Source of the DNA: Paguma larvata | Taxonomy: Eukaryota > Chordata > Mammalia > Carnivora > Viverridae | NCBI GenBank assembly: GCA_030068075.1 | Contig: CM057833.1 | Location: forward strand, 50,097,087 to 50,161,086 | Direction: 5' to 3' | DNA: 64,000 nt | Shown: piece by piece, positions 10,801 through 21,551 of the stretch | Position numbering within the stretch: the stretch's first letter is position 1 | Layout: every line of letters starts with the position of its first letter | Notes under the pieces: generated by a model | Told to the model about the DNA's origin: nothing | The model's input: only the letters and a program-made list of their open reading frames with translations | Databases searched by the model: none | Position numbers and translations under genes: made by a program

Positions 10801-11450
10801 GAAAGAAATTAAAGAAAAACTAAATAAAGGGAAAGATATCTGTGTTGATAGCCTTACTATTGTGAGGATGGCAATTCTCCCCAAATTGATCTATAAATTT
10901 AACTCAACCCTACCAAAATTCCAGTTGATCTTTTTATATAAATTGACAAGCTAACCTAAAATCAAAAGAAAATAAAGTTTCAAGGAATTCAGAATAGTCA
11001 AAACAATCTTGAGAAGAAAAGAACAAAGTTGGAGGAATCACACTTCCTGCTTTCAAAACTTGCCATAATGCTACAGTAATCAAGCTAGGGTTGTACTGGC
11101 ATAAGGATAAACATCTAGACTGATGGAATAGAATTGAGGGTCTAGAAATCGATCTATGGTCAGCTGACTTTTGGCAAGGTTGGCAAAATAATTTAATGCA
11201 GAAAGAATAGTCTTTCAATGGTGCTGGGATAACTGGATATCCCCATATACAAGAATGAAGTTGGACCCTTAGTATTATACCACGTACAAAAATGAACTCA
11301 AAATGAACCATATACCTAATTATAGAATAAAAATATTTTGAAGAAAAATGAACTTTCATGACTTTGGATGAGGTACTGATTTCTTACATATAATGCCAAA
11401 AGTGCCAAGTAACAAAAGAAAAAATACAAAATTTTAGACTTCATTCAAAA
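10801..11450 (+). mobile_element. Old L1 ORF2 fragment
   Basis: 'gaaattaaagaaaaactaaa', 'atggcaattctccccaaatt', 'ggttgtactggcataaggat' and 'caatggtgctgggataactg' match L1 ORF2 downstream of the RT domain. The frame is broken. It abuts an opposite-strand L1 at about 11455. Confidence 0.88.
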
Positions 11451-11454
11451 TTAA

Positions 11455-12113
11455 ATTTTTTAATTTTTAATTTTTACATTTTAATTCCAGTGTGTTAACA
11501 TGCAGTTACATTAGTTTCAGGTATACAATACAGTGATTCAACAATTCTACTTTTGTTTCCCTTGCCTCGGGAGACAGATCCAGAAAAATGTTGCTACAGC
11601 TGATGTCAGAGAAATTATTGCCTGTGTGCTCTTCAAGTTTTTATGCTTTCAGGTCTCACATTTAGATCCTTAATTGATTTTGAGTTTATTTTTGTGTATG
11701 GTGTGAGAAAGTGGTCCAGTTTCATTCTTTTGCATGTAGCTGTCCGGTTTTCCCAACACCATTTGTTGAAGAGACTGTGTTTTTCCCACAGCATATTCTT
11801 GCCTCCTTCGTTGAAGATTAATTGACCATATAATCTATGGGTTTATTTCTAGGCTCTCTATTCTGTATGATTGATCTGTGTGTCTATTTTTGTGCCAGTA
11901 CAATACTGTTTTGAATACTATAGCTGTGTAGGATATCTTGAAGTCTTGAGATTGTGAGACCGTCAGTTTTATTCTTCTTTTTCAAGATTGCTGTGTCTAT
12001 TAGGGGTCTTTTGTGGGGTTCCATACAAATTTTAAGAGTATTCTAGTTCTGTGAATGCTATTGGTATTTTGACAGAGATTACATTAAATCTGTGAATTTG
12101 GGGTAGTACGTAC
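11455..12113 (-). mobile_element. L1 fragment with internal deletion: 3' end joined to ORF2
   Basis: Minus-strand L1. The terminal 3'UTR part at 11455-11545 ('ttccagtgtgttaacatgca') is followed directly by ORF2 sequence from about 11546 ('cttgcctcgggagacagatc', 'ccaacaccatttgttgaaga'). This implies loss of the region between. ORF2 from about 11590 to 12112 is very similar to the plus-strand L1 at 21.7-22.2 kb. A pair of SINEs follows. Confidence 0.88.
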
Positions 12114-12324
12114 TTTTTTAAAAAAATATTTATTTATTTTGAGAAAGAGAGAGCAAGTGAGTACAAACAGAGGGGCAGAGAGAGAGGGAGAGAGAATATC
12201 CCTAGCAGGGTCCAAGCTGTCAGTGCAGAGCCCGATGCAGGGCTTGAACTCACAAATCGTGAGATCATGACCCCAGCTGAAATCAAGAGTCATATGCTTA
12301 ACCTACTGAACCACCTAGGCGCCA
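12114..12324 (-). mobile_element. Felid-type tRNA SINE
   Basis: Minus-strand head 'tggcgcctaggtggttcag' at the right edge, GA-rich body on the plus strand and a 'tttatttattttgaga' left edge. It is separated from the next minus-strand SINE by only about 6 bp and lies just beyond the L1 segment. Confidence 0.9.
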
Positions 12325-12330
12325 CATGTC

Positions 12331-12547
12331 TTTAATTTTTTTTTAAGTTTATTTATTTATTTTGAGAGTGAGGGCACATACAAGTGGGGGAAGGGCACAG
12401 AGAGAGGGGGACAGAGAATCTGAAGTAGGCCGCCACACTCTCAGTTGTATAGCCCAATGTGGGGCTCAAACCCACAACCCGTAAGATTATGACCTGAGCC
12501 GAAGTCAAGAGCTGGATGCTCAACTGACTGAGCCACCCAGGTGCCCC
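12331..12547 (-). mobile_element. Felid-type tRNA SINE
   Basis: Minus-strand head GGGGCACCTGGGTGGCTCAG ends at 12547. The body includes the complement of 'gaagtcaagagctggatgc', with a poly(T)/'aagtttatttatttatttt' left edge. Second of two same-strand SINEs in tandem. Confidence 0.92.
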
Positions 12548-12770
12548 TTGTCTAACTTTTTTCATCAAAACATAATTGACATACAACGTATTAGTTTCAG
12601 ATGTACAACATGATTCACTTTTGTATGTATTGCAAGAGGATCACCACAATAAGTGTCGTTGACATATTACCATATACAGCTACAAAAAAAAATTCTTGTG
12701 ATAAGAACTTATAAGATCCACTCTCTTACCAACTTGCAAATATACAAAACATAATTATTAATTAGTCACT
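12548..12770 (-). mobile_element. Old L1 3'UTR relic
   Basis: 'cataattgacatacaacgta', 'attagtttcagatgtacaac', 'gaggatcaccacaataagtg' and 'gatccactctcttaccaac' match the reverse complement of an L1M-type 3'UTR that recurs at 18.6, 27.5 and 56.9 kb. Confidence 0.75.
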
Positions 12771-12784
12771 GGTTGTTTTTATTT

Positions 12785-12895
12785 CTATCTTCACCACTAA
12801 GGAAGACATTGTGTCTCTTGGTTTTCCCAGAGTTTAGCACAGTACCTGATATATAGTAGCAATTCAGTAAATGTTAGTTAAATGAATGAAAGCAC
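12785..12895 (+). mobile_element. L2 LINE terminal relic
   Basis: 'agtttagcacagtacctgat', 'atatagtagcaattcag' and 'taaatgttagttaaatgaat' match the end of L2 (cctagcacagtgcctggcaca, tagtaggtgctcaataaat). Confidence 0.72.
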
Positions 12896-14168
12896 ATCCT
12901 TTAGTGATTATCAATGGTTTTAATATATTTTATGATGCTTTAACACTTTTAATAATAAAATATTTAGCTTTAATAAGGTATTTGGAGAATCCCCTAAAAT
13001 AAGCACATACATATCCTAGGCATACACTGAAAATTCTTTTTACAAAACTGGTAAAATAAAATGACTTTGTGCTATATTTAGGACTTACCCCACAAGCCAA
13101 TTATCAGGTGGTCAAAAATTTGCCGAAGAAATTCTGAAGATCACCTAGTAAGAAGAGCTGAAAAGAGAGATGTGGTTAATTCATCCTTGAGACTATTCTC
13201 ATTTTGACATTCAGCGATTTATATATGCAACTCCCATTAATGCTAATAGGAATTGTGCACATAAATTCTCACAATCTGAGATGAGAACACATCCCTAAAC
13301 GTGCAAACTAGGGATACATGCAGATGCTATAATTCCAAAGCCTAAAAAACTAAGCCCATAATTAAAACGTGTGGATCTCTTGGTGGCAGCAGATTGAGTT
13401 GCTAATACACTTACAGGCCAAATTCATCATAATATGTCTACAGCCTTCTACCTTCTACCAGTCCTAGAAAGCATCAGATGCTGGTGAACAGCAGACTGCC
13501 TCGACTAGGGGAAGGTCAGTCTGCTATAGAAACATCATCTGCAGAAGGGGAAAAGGCAATGGCAAGGTAGAGTACTATCTGGGGAAGTTGAAAACTTGAC
13601 AAAGATCTTTTTGTCTCCAGTTCCTACTGCCTTAGTCCTTTCACTTGACAGTTATATCTGCTTTGAAGAGGATTTCTGAGTCTAAAACCTTTGAACAAGA
13701 ATCAAATAATCTGTTTTGCAAGACACTGTTTGAAAAGCTGGTTTACTCACAACATAGCCATTAAACATAATCTACTAGGGATTATCTACTCGTATTTCTG
13801 AAAATTCAAACCAACTCTAAGGTGAATGCAAATACATGCTTTCACATAATATATGATCATGATCACTAGGCCTTACAGACTCATTAAAATTTCAACAACT
13901 TATTCTTAACACTCCTCTAATAAATTTACTTCCAAATTCAATCCAACTGAAAGCATACACACTGAGTATAGCCTAGTGAAAAGCATACTGAACTTGAAAT
14001 TCAAAGATGATTCAAGTTCCACTTACTGGCACTAAACATGAAACCACTCCAAGTCACAATTACTTCTGTTGGAAATGAGAAGCAACAATCCTTGTCCTCT
14101 CCATTTCTTAAAATATTTTTGACACTCAAATTAGAAGTTTAAATGAAAGCATTTGAAAATACAAACAT
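12896..14168. other. Unique DNA, no feature recognised
   Basis: No SINE, LINE, LTR or coding exon is recognised on either strand over about 1.27 kb, long for this SINE-rich window. Confidence 0.5.
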
Positions 14169-14390
14169 TGGGGTGCCTGGATGGCTCAGTTGGTTAAGCA
14201 TCTGACTCTTGATTTTGTTCAGGTCACAATCTCACGGTTCATTAGTTCAATCAAGCCCCACATCCAGCTCTCTGCTGACAGCTCAGAGCCTGGAGCCTGC
14301 TTCAGATTCTTTGGCTCCCTCTCTCTCTCTGCCCTTCCCCTACTCATGCTCTCTCTCTCTCTTCTAAATATAAATATTAAAAAAATTTAA
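14169..14390 (+). mobile_element. Felid-type tRNA SINE
   Basis: Head GGGGTGCCTGGATGGCTCAG, body block 'gagcctggagcctgcttc', CT-rich stretch, and tail 'taaatattaaaaaaattta'. The target duplication is unclear, so the right end is approximate. Confidence 0.9.
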
Positions 14391-14639
14391 TAATAATTGT
14401 TTAAATTAAATATGTTATCCCTTAAAACTGCAGAAATGGCCTATTTTACTGAAAAACAATGTAATGCCCAACAGAAAGTATCTTTCATAATTCCACTTCG
14501 CCTGAAAAACTCTGGTCCTTACCTCTGGCCATCCACCAACCCAGTAATGAATACTTTGTTTCACATAAGTAACCTAAAACCATTAAGTGTGAAACTCTAA
14601 CAGTAGGGGAAGAACAATAAATCACTTGGGAAGTCACGT

Positions 14640-15002
14640 GACTTCATTCTAGTCCCAGTTCTGCTAGCAGTATCTACTATGTGCCAAACACTGTGCTAAG
14701 AGCTAGAGATACTTCATTGAACAAGAATTCAGCATCAACTTCAAGGAAGTCATCCTTGACACATCCTGTCCATCACTGTCCATATTCAAACCAACATTGA
14801 ATCCTATCATTTTTACAGTGAATCCATCCACTGCCTCCATCTTCCCTGGTCCAAAATGGCATCATCTCATTTTCTCTTGCATAGACTACTAGCATAACCT
14901 GCTAACTAGATTACCCACATTCCACTCTTGGCTCTTGCTGTTAGCTTTTCAAACCCAAATATGGTCCTGACACTCCTCATGCTTAAAACACGTCAAGGAC
15001 AA
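14640..15002 (+). mobile_element. Ancient repeat remnants including the L2 left half
   Basis: 'ctatgtgccaaacactgtgc' resembles a common ancient mammalian repeat. From about 14740, 'ggaagtcatccttgacacat', 'actactagcataacctgcta' and 'ctgacactcctcatgcttaa' follow the L2 3' half. The L2 copy resumes after the purine tract at 15003-15360. Confidence 0.6.
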
Positions 15003-15162
15003 GAAAGAAAGAAAGGAAGGAAGGAAGGAAGGAAGGAAGGAAGGAAGGAAGGAAGGAAGGAAGGGAGGGAGGGAGGGAGGGAGGGAGGGAGGGAGGGAGG
15101 GAGGGAGGAAGGAAGGAAGGAAGGAAGGAAGGAAGAAAGGAAGAAAGGAAGAAAGGAAGAAA

Positions 15163-15228
<66 letters not shown>

Positions 15229-15292
15229 GAAAGAAAGGAAGAAAGAAAGAAGGAAAGGAAGGAAGGAAGGAAGGAAGGAAGGAAGGAAGGAA

Positions 15293-15358
<66 letters not shown>

Positions 15359-15360
15359 AA
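15003..15360 (+). repeat. Compound purine microsatellite (GGAA/GGGA/GAAA)n
   Basis: About 358 bp made only of purines on the plus strand. The order is a short GAAA start, (GGAA)n to about 15063, (GGGA)n to about 15110, (GGAA)n, mixed GGAAGAAA, (GAAA)n, another (GGAA)n around 15255-15297, and (GAAA)n to 15360. With 4-bp units and no stop codons it produces long chance ORFs on both strands (14928-15446 and 14949-15389). It splits an L2 relic. Confidence 0.97.
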
Positions 15361-15730
15361 TTTTTAATATGGCCTACAAGAGCCCACATGATCTGGCCCT
15401 ACCTACTTCTCAGATCTTATCAAACCCTTTCCTCTCTGTGCTTTAGCCACATCGTTTTCTTTTAGCTTCTTTGTAAGTGCCACTGTCCTTCCTACAACCA
15501 CACCTTTAACATGCTGTTCCCTCGGCCTTTTCATGTAGTTAATTCCTACTTATCTTAACCCAATCATCACTTCTGAAGGAAAGCCTTCCTTGTCTGCCCT
15601 CTCTTGGTTACTTGGTCAAATCCCCCTTTAACCTTTTATATATTCTTATAGCACCACGAACATCTCCTCTGCACTTAGCACTCATTATTTAGCTATTTCC
15701 TTCAATGAACCATAAGCTCCATAAGAGCAA
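15361..15730 (+). mobile_element. L2 LINE 3' region, right half
   Basis: 'atggcctacaagagcccaca', 'tgatctggccctacctactt', 'tgctttagccacatcg', 'catgctgttccctcggcc' and 'aaagccttccttgtctgcc' follow the L2 3' consensus closely in order. It continues the copy interrupted by the purine tract. Confidence 0.85.
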
Positions 15731-16000
15731 GGTTTGTGCCTGTTTTTGCTCATCACTATTTTTTCTCAGCACCTATCACAGTAGTAGCCACACATATTTT
15801 GGGCTAAATTACTACATTAATTATCTCGTTTTAGTAACAAACAAGTCAGTAGGAAATTATATCTCAGTAAACAATAGTGCAAATTCTGACAGGGCAGGGA
15901 TTTTTGTCTGTTTCATTCACTGATACATACTCAGTGCCCAGAATAGTGACTGGCATATAATAGGCACTCCATAAATTTTTCTTAAATTAATGAACTAAGA
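15700..16000 (+). mobile_element. Two L2-type 3' terminal blocks
   Basis: Two L2-end-like blocks lie in series. The first has 'accataagctccataagagc' and 'cagcacctatcacagtagta'. The second, from about 15890, has 'gacagggcagggatttttgt', 'gactggcatataataggcac' and 'ttaaattaatgaa'. The second looks like a separate L2 end or a duplication. Confidence 0.65.
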
Positions 16001-16129
16001 GATAAACTATGGATAAGCTCAAGTAATGATGACAGCATATAGCAATTGGCTATATTGGCTTAGTACATGTTCTTTAATTTATTTCATTTATCTGATGTCT
16101 ACCTTATTAGGAAAATTCAGTGAAATCCT

Positions 16130-16310
16130 AAACACAGCCACTTCCTTGCTTAGTGACCTGGAGAAGTTAGATGATCTCTTTAAGATTCTGTTTCCTCATC
16201 CAAAAAATGAGGAAAATACCATGTGTTCTGGCCTCCTCATAGGATTAGTTAAGAATTAAAGGAGATCATGTAAACTATAAAGGGCTACATAAATAAGTAA
16301 ACCCAAGCTA
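16130..16310 (+). mobile_element. MIR relic
   Basis: 'ttgcttagtgacctggagaa', 'gtttcctcatccaaaaaatg', 'ctcataggattagttaagaa' and 'taaactataaagggctac' match the MIR core and 3' part in order. Confidence 0.8.
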
Positions 16311-16721
16311 GTATTTTTTTTAACACCTACTATATACGATAGACACTAGGCTAAGCATTGTCCTTAAGAAATGATAGGACAATAAGTCCCTCTGTGCTGG
16401 TCACCATATAAATCCCCCTTAAAGCTCATACTTTCTCCTCTTCATTTCTTTCCTATCTCTCTATTATAATCATCAATTATGATTATTCACATGATCTCTT
16501 ACACTCTACAAAATACAGGAATGTTGAAACTATGAGGCACAGAAAGAAGTGGCTAAGGCTGGATAAAGTAGAACTTAGACCTTGAACAAGAGATTCAGCA
16601 AAATTCTAAATGTTGAGGAGGGACATGTAATGAGGCATTTCACATTATTCCCAGGCTAAAGAACTGAGGACAAAACTGGTTGGGTAGGGCTTCTATCAAA
16701 TGTTTGGGGTCAAAAATAAGT

Positions 16722-17193
16722 CAGTTGTCCCTTGTACAATACAGGTTTCAACTGTGTAGGTCCACTTATATATGGATTTTTCCCTAATAAATACAGTACA
16801 GAGAGAGAATGTTATATGTTTTCTCAATAACATATTTTTTCTCTAGTTCATTGTATATAGTATATAATAAATATAACATACAAAATAAGTGCTAATCAAC
16901 TGATTATATTATCAGTGAGGCATTCAGCAACAGTAGGCTTCCAGTAGTTAAAATTTTGGAGAGTCAGACATTATACGTGAATAATAACTATACAAAAAGT
17001 GAAGTCCTATGTAATTATTATTTTTTGACATTCAATCATTTGTTATACTAGGAAACTATATTTACAGCAAAGGTTAATAAAAAGCAATAGTTTTGTTAAA
17101 AACCAGAATACTAAAAATAAAAAGTTATATGAGCACTTCCAACTGCATGGGGGGATGGGGCTCCTAAACCCCGTGTTCCTCAAGAGTCAATTA
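16722..17193 (+). mobile_element. Tigger-like DNA transposon relic with terminal inverted repeats
   Basis: Starts with CAGTTGTCCCTTGTACAATA and ends with the inverted counterpart 'cctcaagagtcaatta'. Between them are 'aactgtgtaggtccacttat', 'acatacaaaataagtgctaa', 'caacagtaggcttccagtag' and 'ggctcctaaaccccgtgttc', which follow a non-autonomous Tigger (pogo, Tc1/mariner) consensus. No transposase frame remains. Confidence 0.8.
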
Positions 17194-17838
17194 TATTGAA
17201 AGTTGGCTGAACAGTATTTTTTTCTTGAATAAAATTACCTAGGAGACATTAATTGGTTAGCAAAAAAGAGCATGGATGTGAGTTGTGGATAGTGGCACTA
17301 TAGCTACTTTTTCTTTTATTTCACCAAACACTCTGAGGTTGTGATGATGGTGAGCCCAACATGCTGAGAGCAATCATAACATTTCATAGTGCCTACCCCA
17401 GGAAAAGAGAAATCCTAATCTCACCCCTCCCATCACAATCCACAGGCAAATATCCATCATCTTTTCTCCCTCTCTACTAATAGTTAGTGTCCTCATTGGT
17501 ATCCAAAGCAAAGTCCCCCAGATAGCCTGTTGATACATGGCATTATATTCACTGTTTTCCATCCAGCAGTACTCTATCTGCTGGGATGCACATATAGAAT
17601 GTAGTAAGACAAGCCAAGGGGACCAGGCATGACTAAGAATGCTCTGGCTTTCATAATTTTATTCATTACTTTAAGAGAAGTATATACCTTTAATTATACA
17701 AGCATATTGAGAGGTTCTCATTCACCTAGTTTATTGACTAATGTCCTAAAAGAAAGCATGAAAATTCTTCCCTTTGAAAAGGTTTCTAAAATGTTAAATT
17801 CCCTTGACTCTGATAAGAATAACTCAAGATTTAACTTT
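17194..17838. other. Unique DNA, no feature recognised
   Basis: Short ORFs on both strands (17374-17562, 17629-17859) have no recognisable domain, and the latter runs into a SINE. No repeat is assigned. Confidence 0.45.
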
Positions 17839-18024
17839 TTTAGTGCTTATTTATTTTGAGAGCGAGCATGAGCAGGGGAAGAACAGAGAGAAATGAGACA
17901 GAGGGTCTGAAGCAGGCTCTGCCCTGACAGCAGGGAGCCCTATGCTGGGGTCGAACTCACTAACCATGAGATCATGACCTGGGCTGAAGTCAGACGCTCA
18001 ACCAAATGAGCCACCCAGGTGTCC
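17839..18024 (-). mobile_element. Felid-type tRNA SINE
   Basis: Minus-strand head 'gggacacctgggtggctcat' at the right edge, with B box complement and GA-rich body. Target duplication CTCAAGATTTAACTTT at about 17823-17838 and 18025-18040, perfect over 16 bp. Confidence 0.95.
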
Positions 18025-18356
18025 CTCAAGATTTAACTTTAAGGAGCCTCCAAAACCATGGCAATCTTTTTTACAAAAATCTAGAACTAAAGTAAGGTCT
18101 TCACCATATCTCTGAATCTAGTGACTTTCAGAAAGATTTCTGAAAAGAACCTTCCATGGTTTTCACAAGAACAAAGCCTATCTCCTCCTGTATTTGATGT
18201 ATATTTTTCCTAAAATATAGCTTCTCTACTATAATTATACAATATTTGCATTCTATGAAACTCATGTTATTTAAGAAATGATTGTACCTTTTGACCCTTT
18301 CCCCCCATTTCAAAGGGAGTCAAAAAGTATAAGTTTTCACTTAAAAATGAATGGCA

Positions 18357-18563
18357 GGGGAACCTGGGTGACTCAGTTGGTTAAGCGGCCAACTTCGGCT
18401 CAGGTCATTTCTCTCTGTGTGAGTTCGAGCCCCGCGTCGGGCTCAGTGCTGACGGCTCAGAGCCTGGAGCCTGCTTCACGTTCTGTATCTCCCCCTCTCT
18501 CTGCTCTTCCCTTGCTCACTCTGTGTCTCTATGTCTCTCGAAAATAAAATAAAAAAGCTAAAA
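18357..18563 (+). mobile_element. Felid-type tRNA SINE with well-preserved B box
   Basis: Head GGGGAACCTGGGTGACTCAG, and 'gagttcgagccccgcgtcgg' close to consensus. The body block 'gagcctggagcctgcttc' retains CpG sites, which suggests a young copy. Target word 'aaaaatgaatggca' on the left and 'aaaaatgaatggta' on the right. Confidence 0.95.
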
Positions 18564-18579
18564 AAAAATGAATGGTATA

Positions 18580-18835
18580 AGAAAGTAATATATACCATGG
18601 AAACCATAGTTAATAATACTGTATTGCATATTTGAAAGTAGCCAGAGAGTGAATTTTGAAAGTTCTCATTACAAGAAAAAAAATTGTAACTATGTATGGT
18701 GAATGTTAACTGTACTTATTGTGGTGATCATTTTGCAGTACATACAAACATCAAATCATTACATTGTACACTCGAAACAAATACAAGGTCGATTATACCT
18801 TAATAAAAATTTTATTAAATTTTAAAAATAAAGTA
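18580..18835 (+). mobile_element. Old L1 3'UTR relic
   Basis: 'catagttaataatactgtat', 'gtgaatgttaactgtactta', 'attgtggtgatcattttgca' and 'tcattacattgtacactcga' match an L1M-type 3'UTR. The tail is 'taataaaaattttattaaat'. Confidence 0.82.
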
Positions 18836-19434
18836 GTTGACTGTAAAAACAATGGGGGAAAAGATTTGTAGAGTTTCATGTTCCTAGCAACAGGGGGGGA
18901 TAAAGGAATTTATAATGGATAAACGTATTTTACTTTTGAATGTAAAAATCATCATTAAGCAAATCCTAAATAGTGTACAGACTAGATAGAAATGACTAAT
19001 ATTTTAGACCCATTATTTTCAAATGATAAGGCAGAAATTTTTAATAAGTTGGTATTTTTTAAAGTACAGAATCAAAATAAACAGTAGCACAGCTCGTAAC
19101 TACCAAAAGAGAACCACAAGAATAAGTTGTCAAATGAACAGCCAGCAATTCAAAACAAACATGCATGTGTTCCCAATGCTGTGTGAATACCAATCTTTCT
19201 CTTGCAACTGATATATAGCCAACAGCTGCATGTAATACAAATCATGTTCTCTAATTACTCTACCTCCGTATATCCTACTTGTATTGTGCAAACTCTCACT
19301 GTAAGAGAAATGCCTATTCATTATACCTGCCAGTCTCTATACAAAATTCAACCAGGAAACCTATCATACCAAAACTATAGTAACTCTTTGCCCTTTAAAA
19401 AACTTTAAATATAAGGAATAGGTCTAGGGGTACA
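18836..19434. other. AT-rich DNA, no feature recognised
   Basis: Three short overlapping ORFs between 19023 and 19408 have no recognisable domain. No repeat is assigned. Confidence 0.45.
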
Positions 19435-19635
19435 TTAGAATTCTGGCTCTGTCGCTTACTAGCTATGTGACCTTTAAAAGTTTATTGAGTTTCCCTGAAT
19501 CTTGCTTGGTTTTCTCATCTATGCAGTGGGGATAGTAATACCCTCTTTTATGTATTTATGAAAATTAATTGAAATGCTGTTAGCCTCTAAGTATAAATGC
19601 AAAAAGTTCAATGAATGGTAGCTATTAGACCAAGT
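19435..19635 (+). mobile_element. MIR relic
   Basis: 'ctggctctgtcgcttactag', 'ctatgtgacctttaaaag', 'ttttctcatctatgcagtgg' and 'gggatagtaatacc' follow MIR through most of its length. Confidence 0.88.
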
Positions 19636-19900
19636 GATTTCAATGTGAAATGTATCAGAATACCCTATTAATAGCGACTTAAGCAATAAAGAGCTTAATT
19701 ATTTTAGAAGTATGGAGGTTAGATGCTCCCGAGTTGAAAGCTGAGAGAAGTATCTCAATACTGTCATCAATAACACAAGCTCTAAATACCTATTCTTCTC
19801 AAACTATTCCAAAAAAATAAGAGGAAGGAAGTGTTCAAATTCATTCTACGAGCTCAGCATAACTCTGATACCAAAACCACATAAAGATACTACAAAAAAA

Positions 19901-19908
<8 letters not shown>

Positions 19909-19931
<23 letters not shown>
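19909..19931 (+). repeat. (AG)n microsatellite in L1
   Basis: A poly(A) run followed by about 11 AG dinucleotides interrupts L1 ORF2 upstream of the RT segment. Confidence 0.95.
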
Positions 19932-20387
19932 ACTACAGACCAGTATCTCTGATGAACATAGATGCAAAAACCCTCAACAAAATATCAGCAAACCAAATCC
20001 AACAGTATTTTTTAAAAAATCACACACCACAATCAAGTGGGATTTGTTCCTGGGACACAAGGGAGGTTCAATATTCAATCAATACAATACATCACATCAA
20101 CAAGAGAAAGGATATAAACCATATGATCATTTCATCAGGTGTGCAAAAAGCATCTGACGAAGCACAACATCATTCACGATAATAACCTTCAACAAAGCAA
20201 GTTTAACAGGAACATACCTCGACATGATAAACCATATATGAAAAATCCACAGCTAACATCATGCTCAATGGGGAAAAACTAGGAGCTTTTCCCCTTAGAA
20301 TAGGGACAAGACAAGGATGTCCACTCTCATCACTTTTATTCAGTGTAGTACTGGAAGTCCTAACCACAGCAATTTGACAAGAAAAAA

Positions 20388-20573
20388 GGGGTACTTGGGT
20401 GGCTCAGCAGTTAAGTATCTGATTCTTGGTTTTGGCTCAGGTCATGATCTCATGGTTTGTGAGTTCAAGCTCTGCATCAAGGCTCTGTGTTGACAGTGCA
20501 GACTCTGCTTGGGATTCTCTATCTGCCCCTCCCACTCTCCCTTTCTCTCTCAAAATGAATAAACTTTTTTTTT
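20388..20573 (+). mobile_element. Felid-type tRNA SINE nested in L1
   Basis: Head GGGGTACTTGGGTGGCTCAG, B box 'gagttcaagctctgc', short CT-rich stretch and a tail ending in T/A. L1 ORF2 sequence resumes as 'gccatccaaaatggtaagga'. Confidence 0.9.
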
Positions 20574-20904
20574 TAAGCCATCCAAAATGGTAAGGAAGAA
20601 GTAAAACTTCACTATTTGCAGATGGCATGATACTATATACAGAAAACCCTAAAGACTCTACCAAAAAATGACTAGAACTGGTAAGTGAATTCATTAAGGT
20701 CACAGGATACAAAATCGATATACAGAAATGTATCACATTTCTATATACTCATAATGAAGTAGCAGATAGAGAAATTAAGAAAACAATCCCATTTATAATT
20801 GCACCAAAACTAATAAAATACCTAGGAGTAAACTTAACCAAGGAGGTGAAAGACTTGTACTCTGAAAACCATAAAACACTGGTAAAAGAAATTAAAGATG
20901 ATAC

Positions 20905-21551
20905 ATGCACTACTGAGTATTTACCCAGAATACAAAAACACTAATTCAAAGGGATACATGCACCTCTATGCTTATTGTAGCATTATTTACAATAGGCAAG
21001 ATATGGAAGCAACCTAAGTATCCATTGATACATGAATAGGTAAAGAAGATGTGATGGATATATATATCATATACATATACCTATATATCATACATATGAT
21101 ATTATGTACATATAATATATGAGATATATACAGATATTACATACACACACACACATACAATGGAATATTTAGCCAGAAAAAGAATGAAATTTTGCCATTT
21201 GTCATGACAGGATTGGCAGTAAAGAGTATAATGCTAAGTGAAATAAGTCAGTCAGAGAAAGACAAATATCATATGATTTCATTCATATGTGGAATTTAAG
21301 AAACAAAATAAATGATCAAAGGGAAAAAAGAGAAAGACAAACCAAGAAATAGACTCTTAACTATAGAGAACAAACTGATGGTTACCATAGGGGAGGTGGG
21401 TGGGAGGATGGGTAAAATGGGTGATGGGGATTAAGGAGTGCAAATGTGATGGGCATTGAGTGGTATACGGAATTGCTGAATCACTATACTGTATACCTGA
21501 AACTAATATCATACTGTATGTTAACTGGAATTAAAATAAAAACTTAACAGA
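20905..21551 (+). mobile_element. Second L1 3' end nested in the L1 at 19798
   Basis: Contains the ORF2 C-terminus ('agtatttacccagaatacaa') and 3'UTR ('cataggggaggtgggtggga', 'actgtatgttaactggaatt'), ending in 'taaaataaaaacttaacag'. The host L1 sequence is duplicated on both sides: AAAAGAAATTAAAGATGATA begins at 20884 and its near copy begins at 21552. A TA/CA-rich tandem stretch occupies 21058-21162. Confidence 0.9.
21058..21162 (+). repeat. TA/CA-rich low-complexity tract in an L1 3'UTR
   Basis: Imperfect 'atatac' and 'atatca' units followed by a short (CA)n. It replaces the short 'tatatacaatggaata' junction seen in related L1 copies. Confidence 0.9.

Noticed and set aside
14928..15446. 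172-codon Lys/Arg/Glu-rich ORF and the opposite 146-codon Phe/Leu/Ser/Pro-rich ORF
   Set aside because: Both are the GGAA/GAAA microsatellite read on each strand. There is no coding evidence.
19952..20182. Possible active reverse transcriptase gene
   Set aside because: It is a short L1 ORF2 RT fragment with stops, frameshifts and insertions on both sides, and no intact ORF1 or ORF2 is present.
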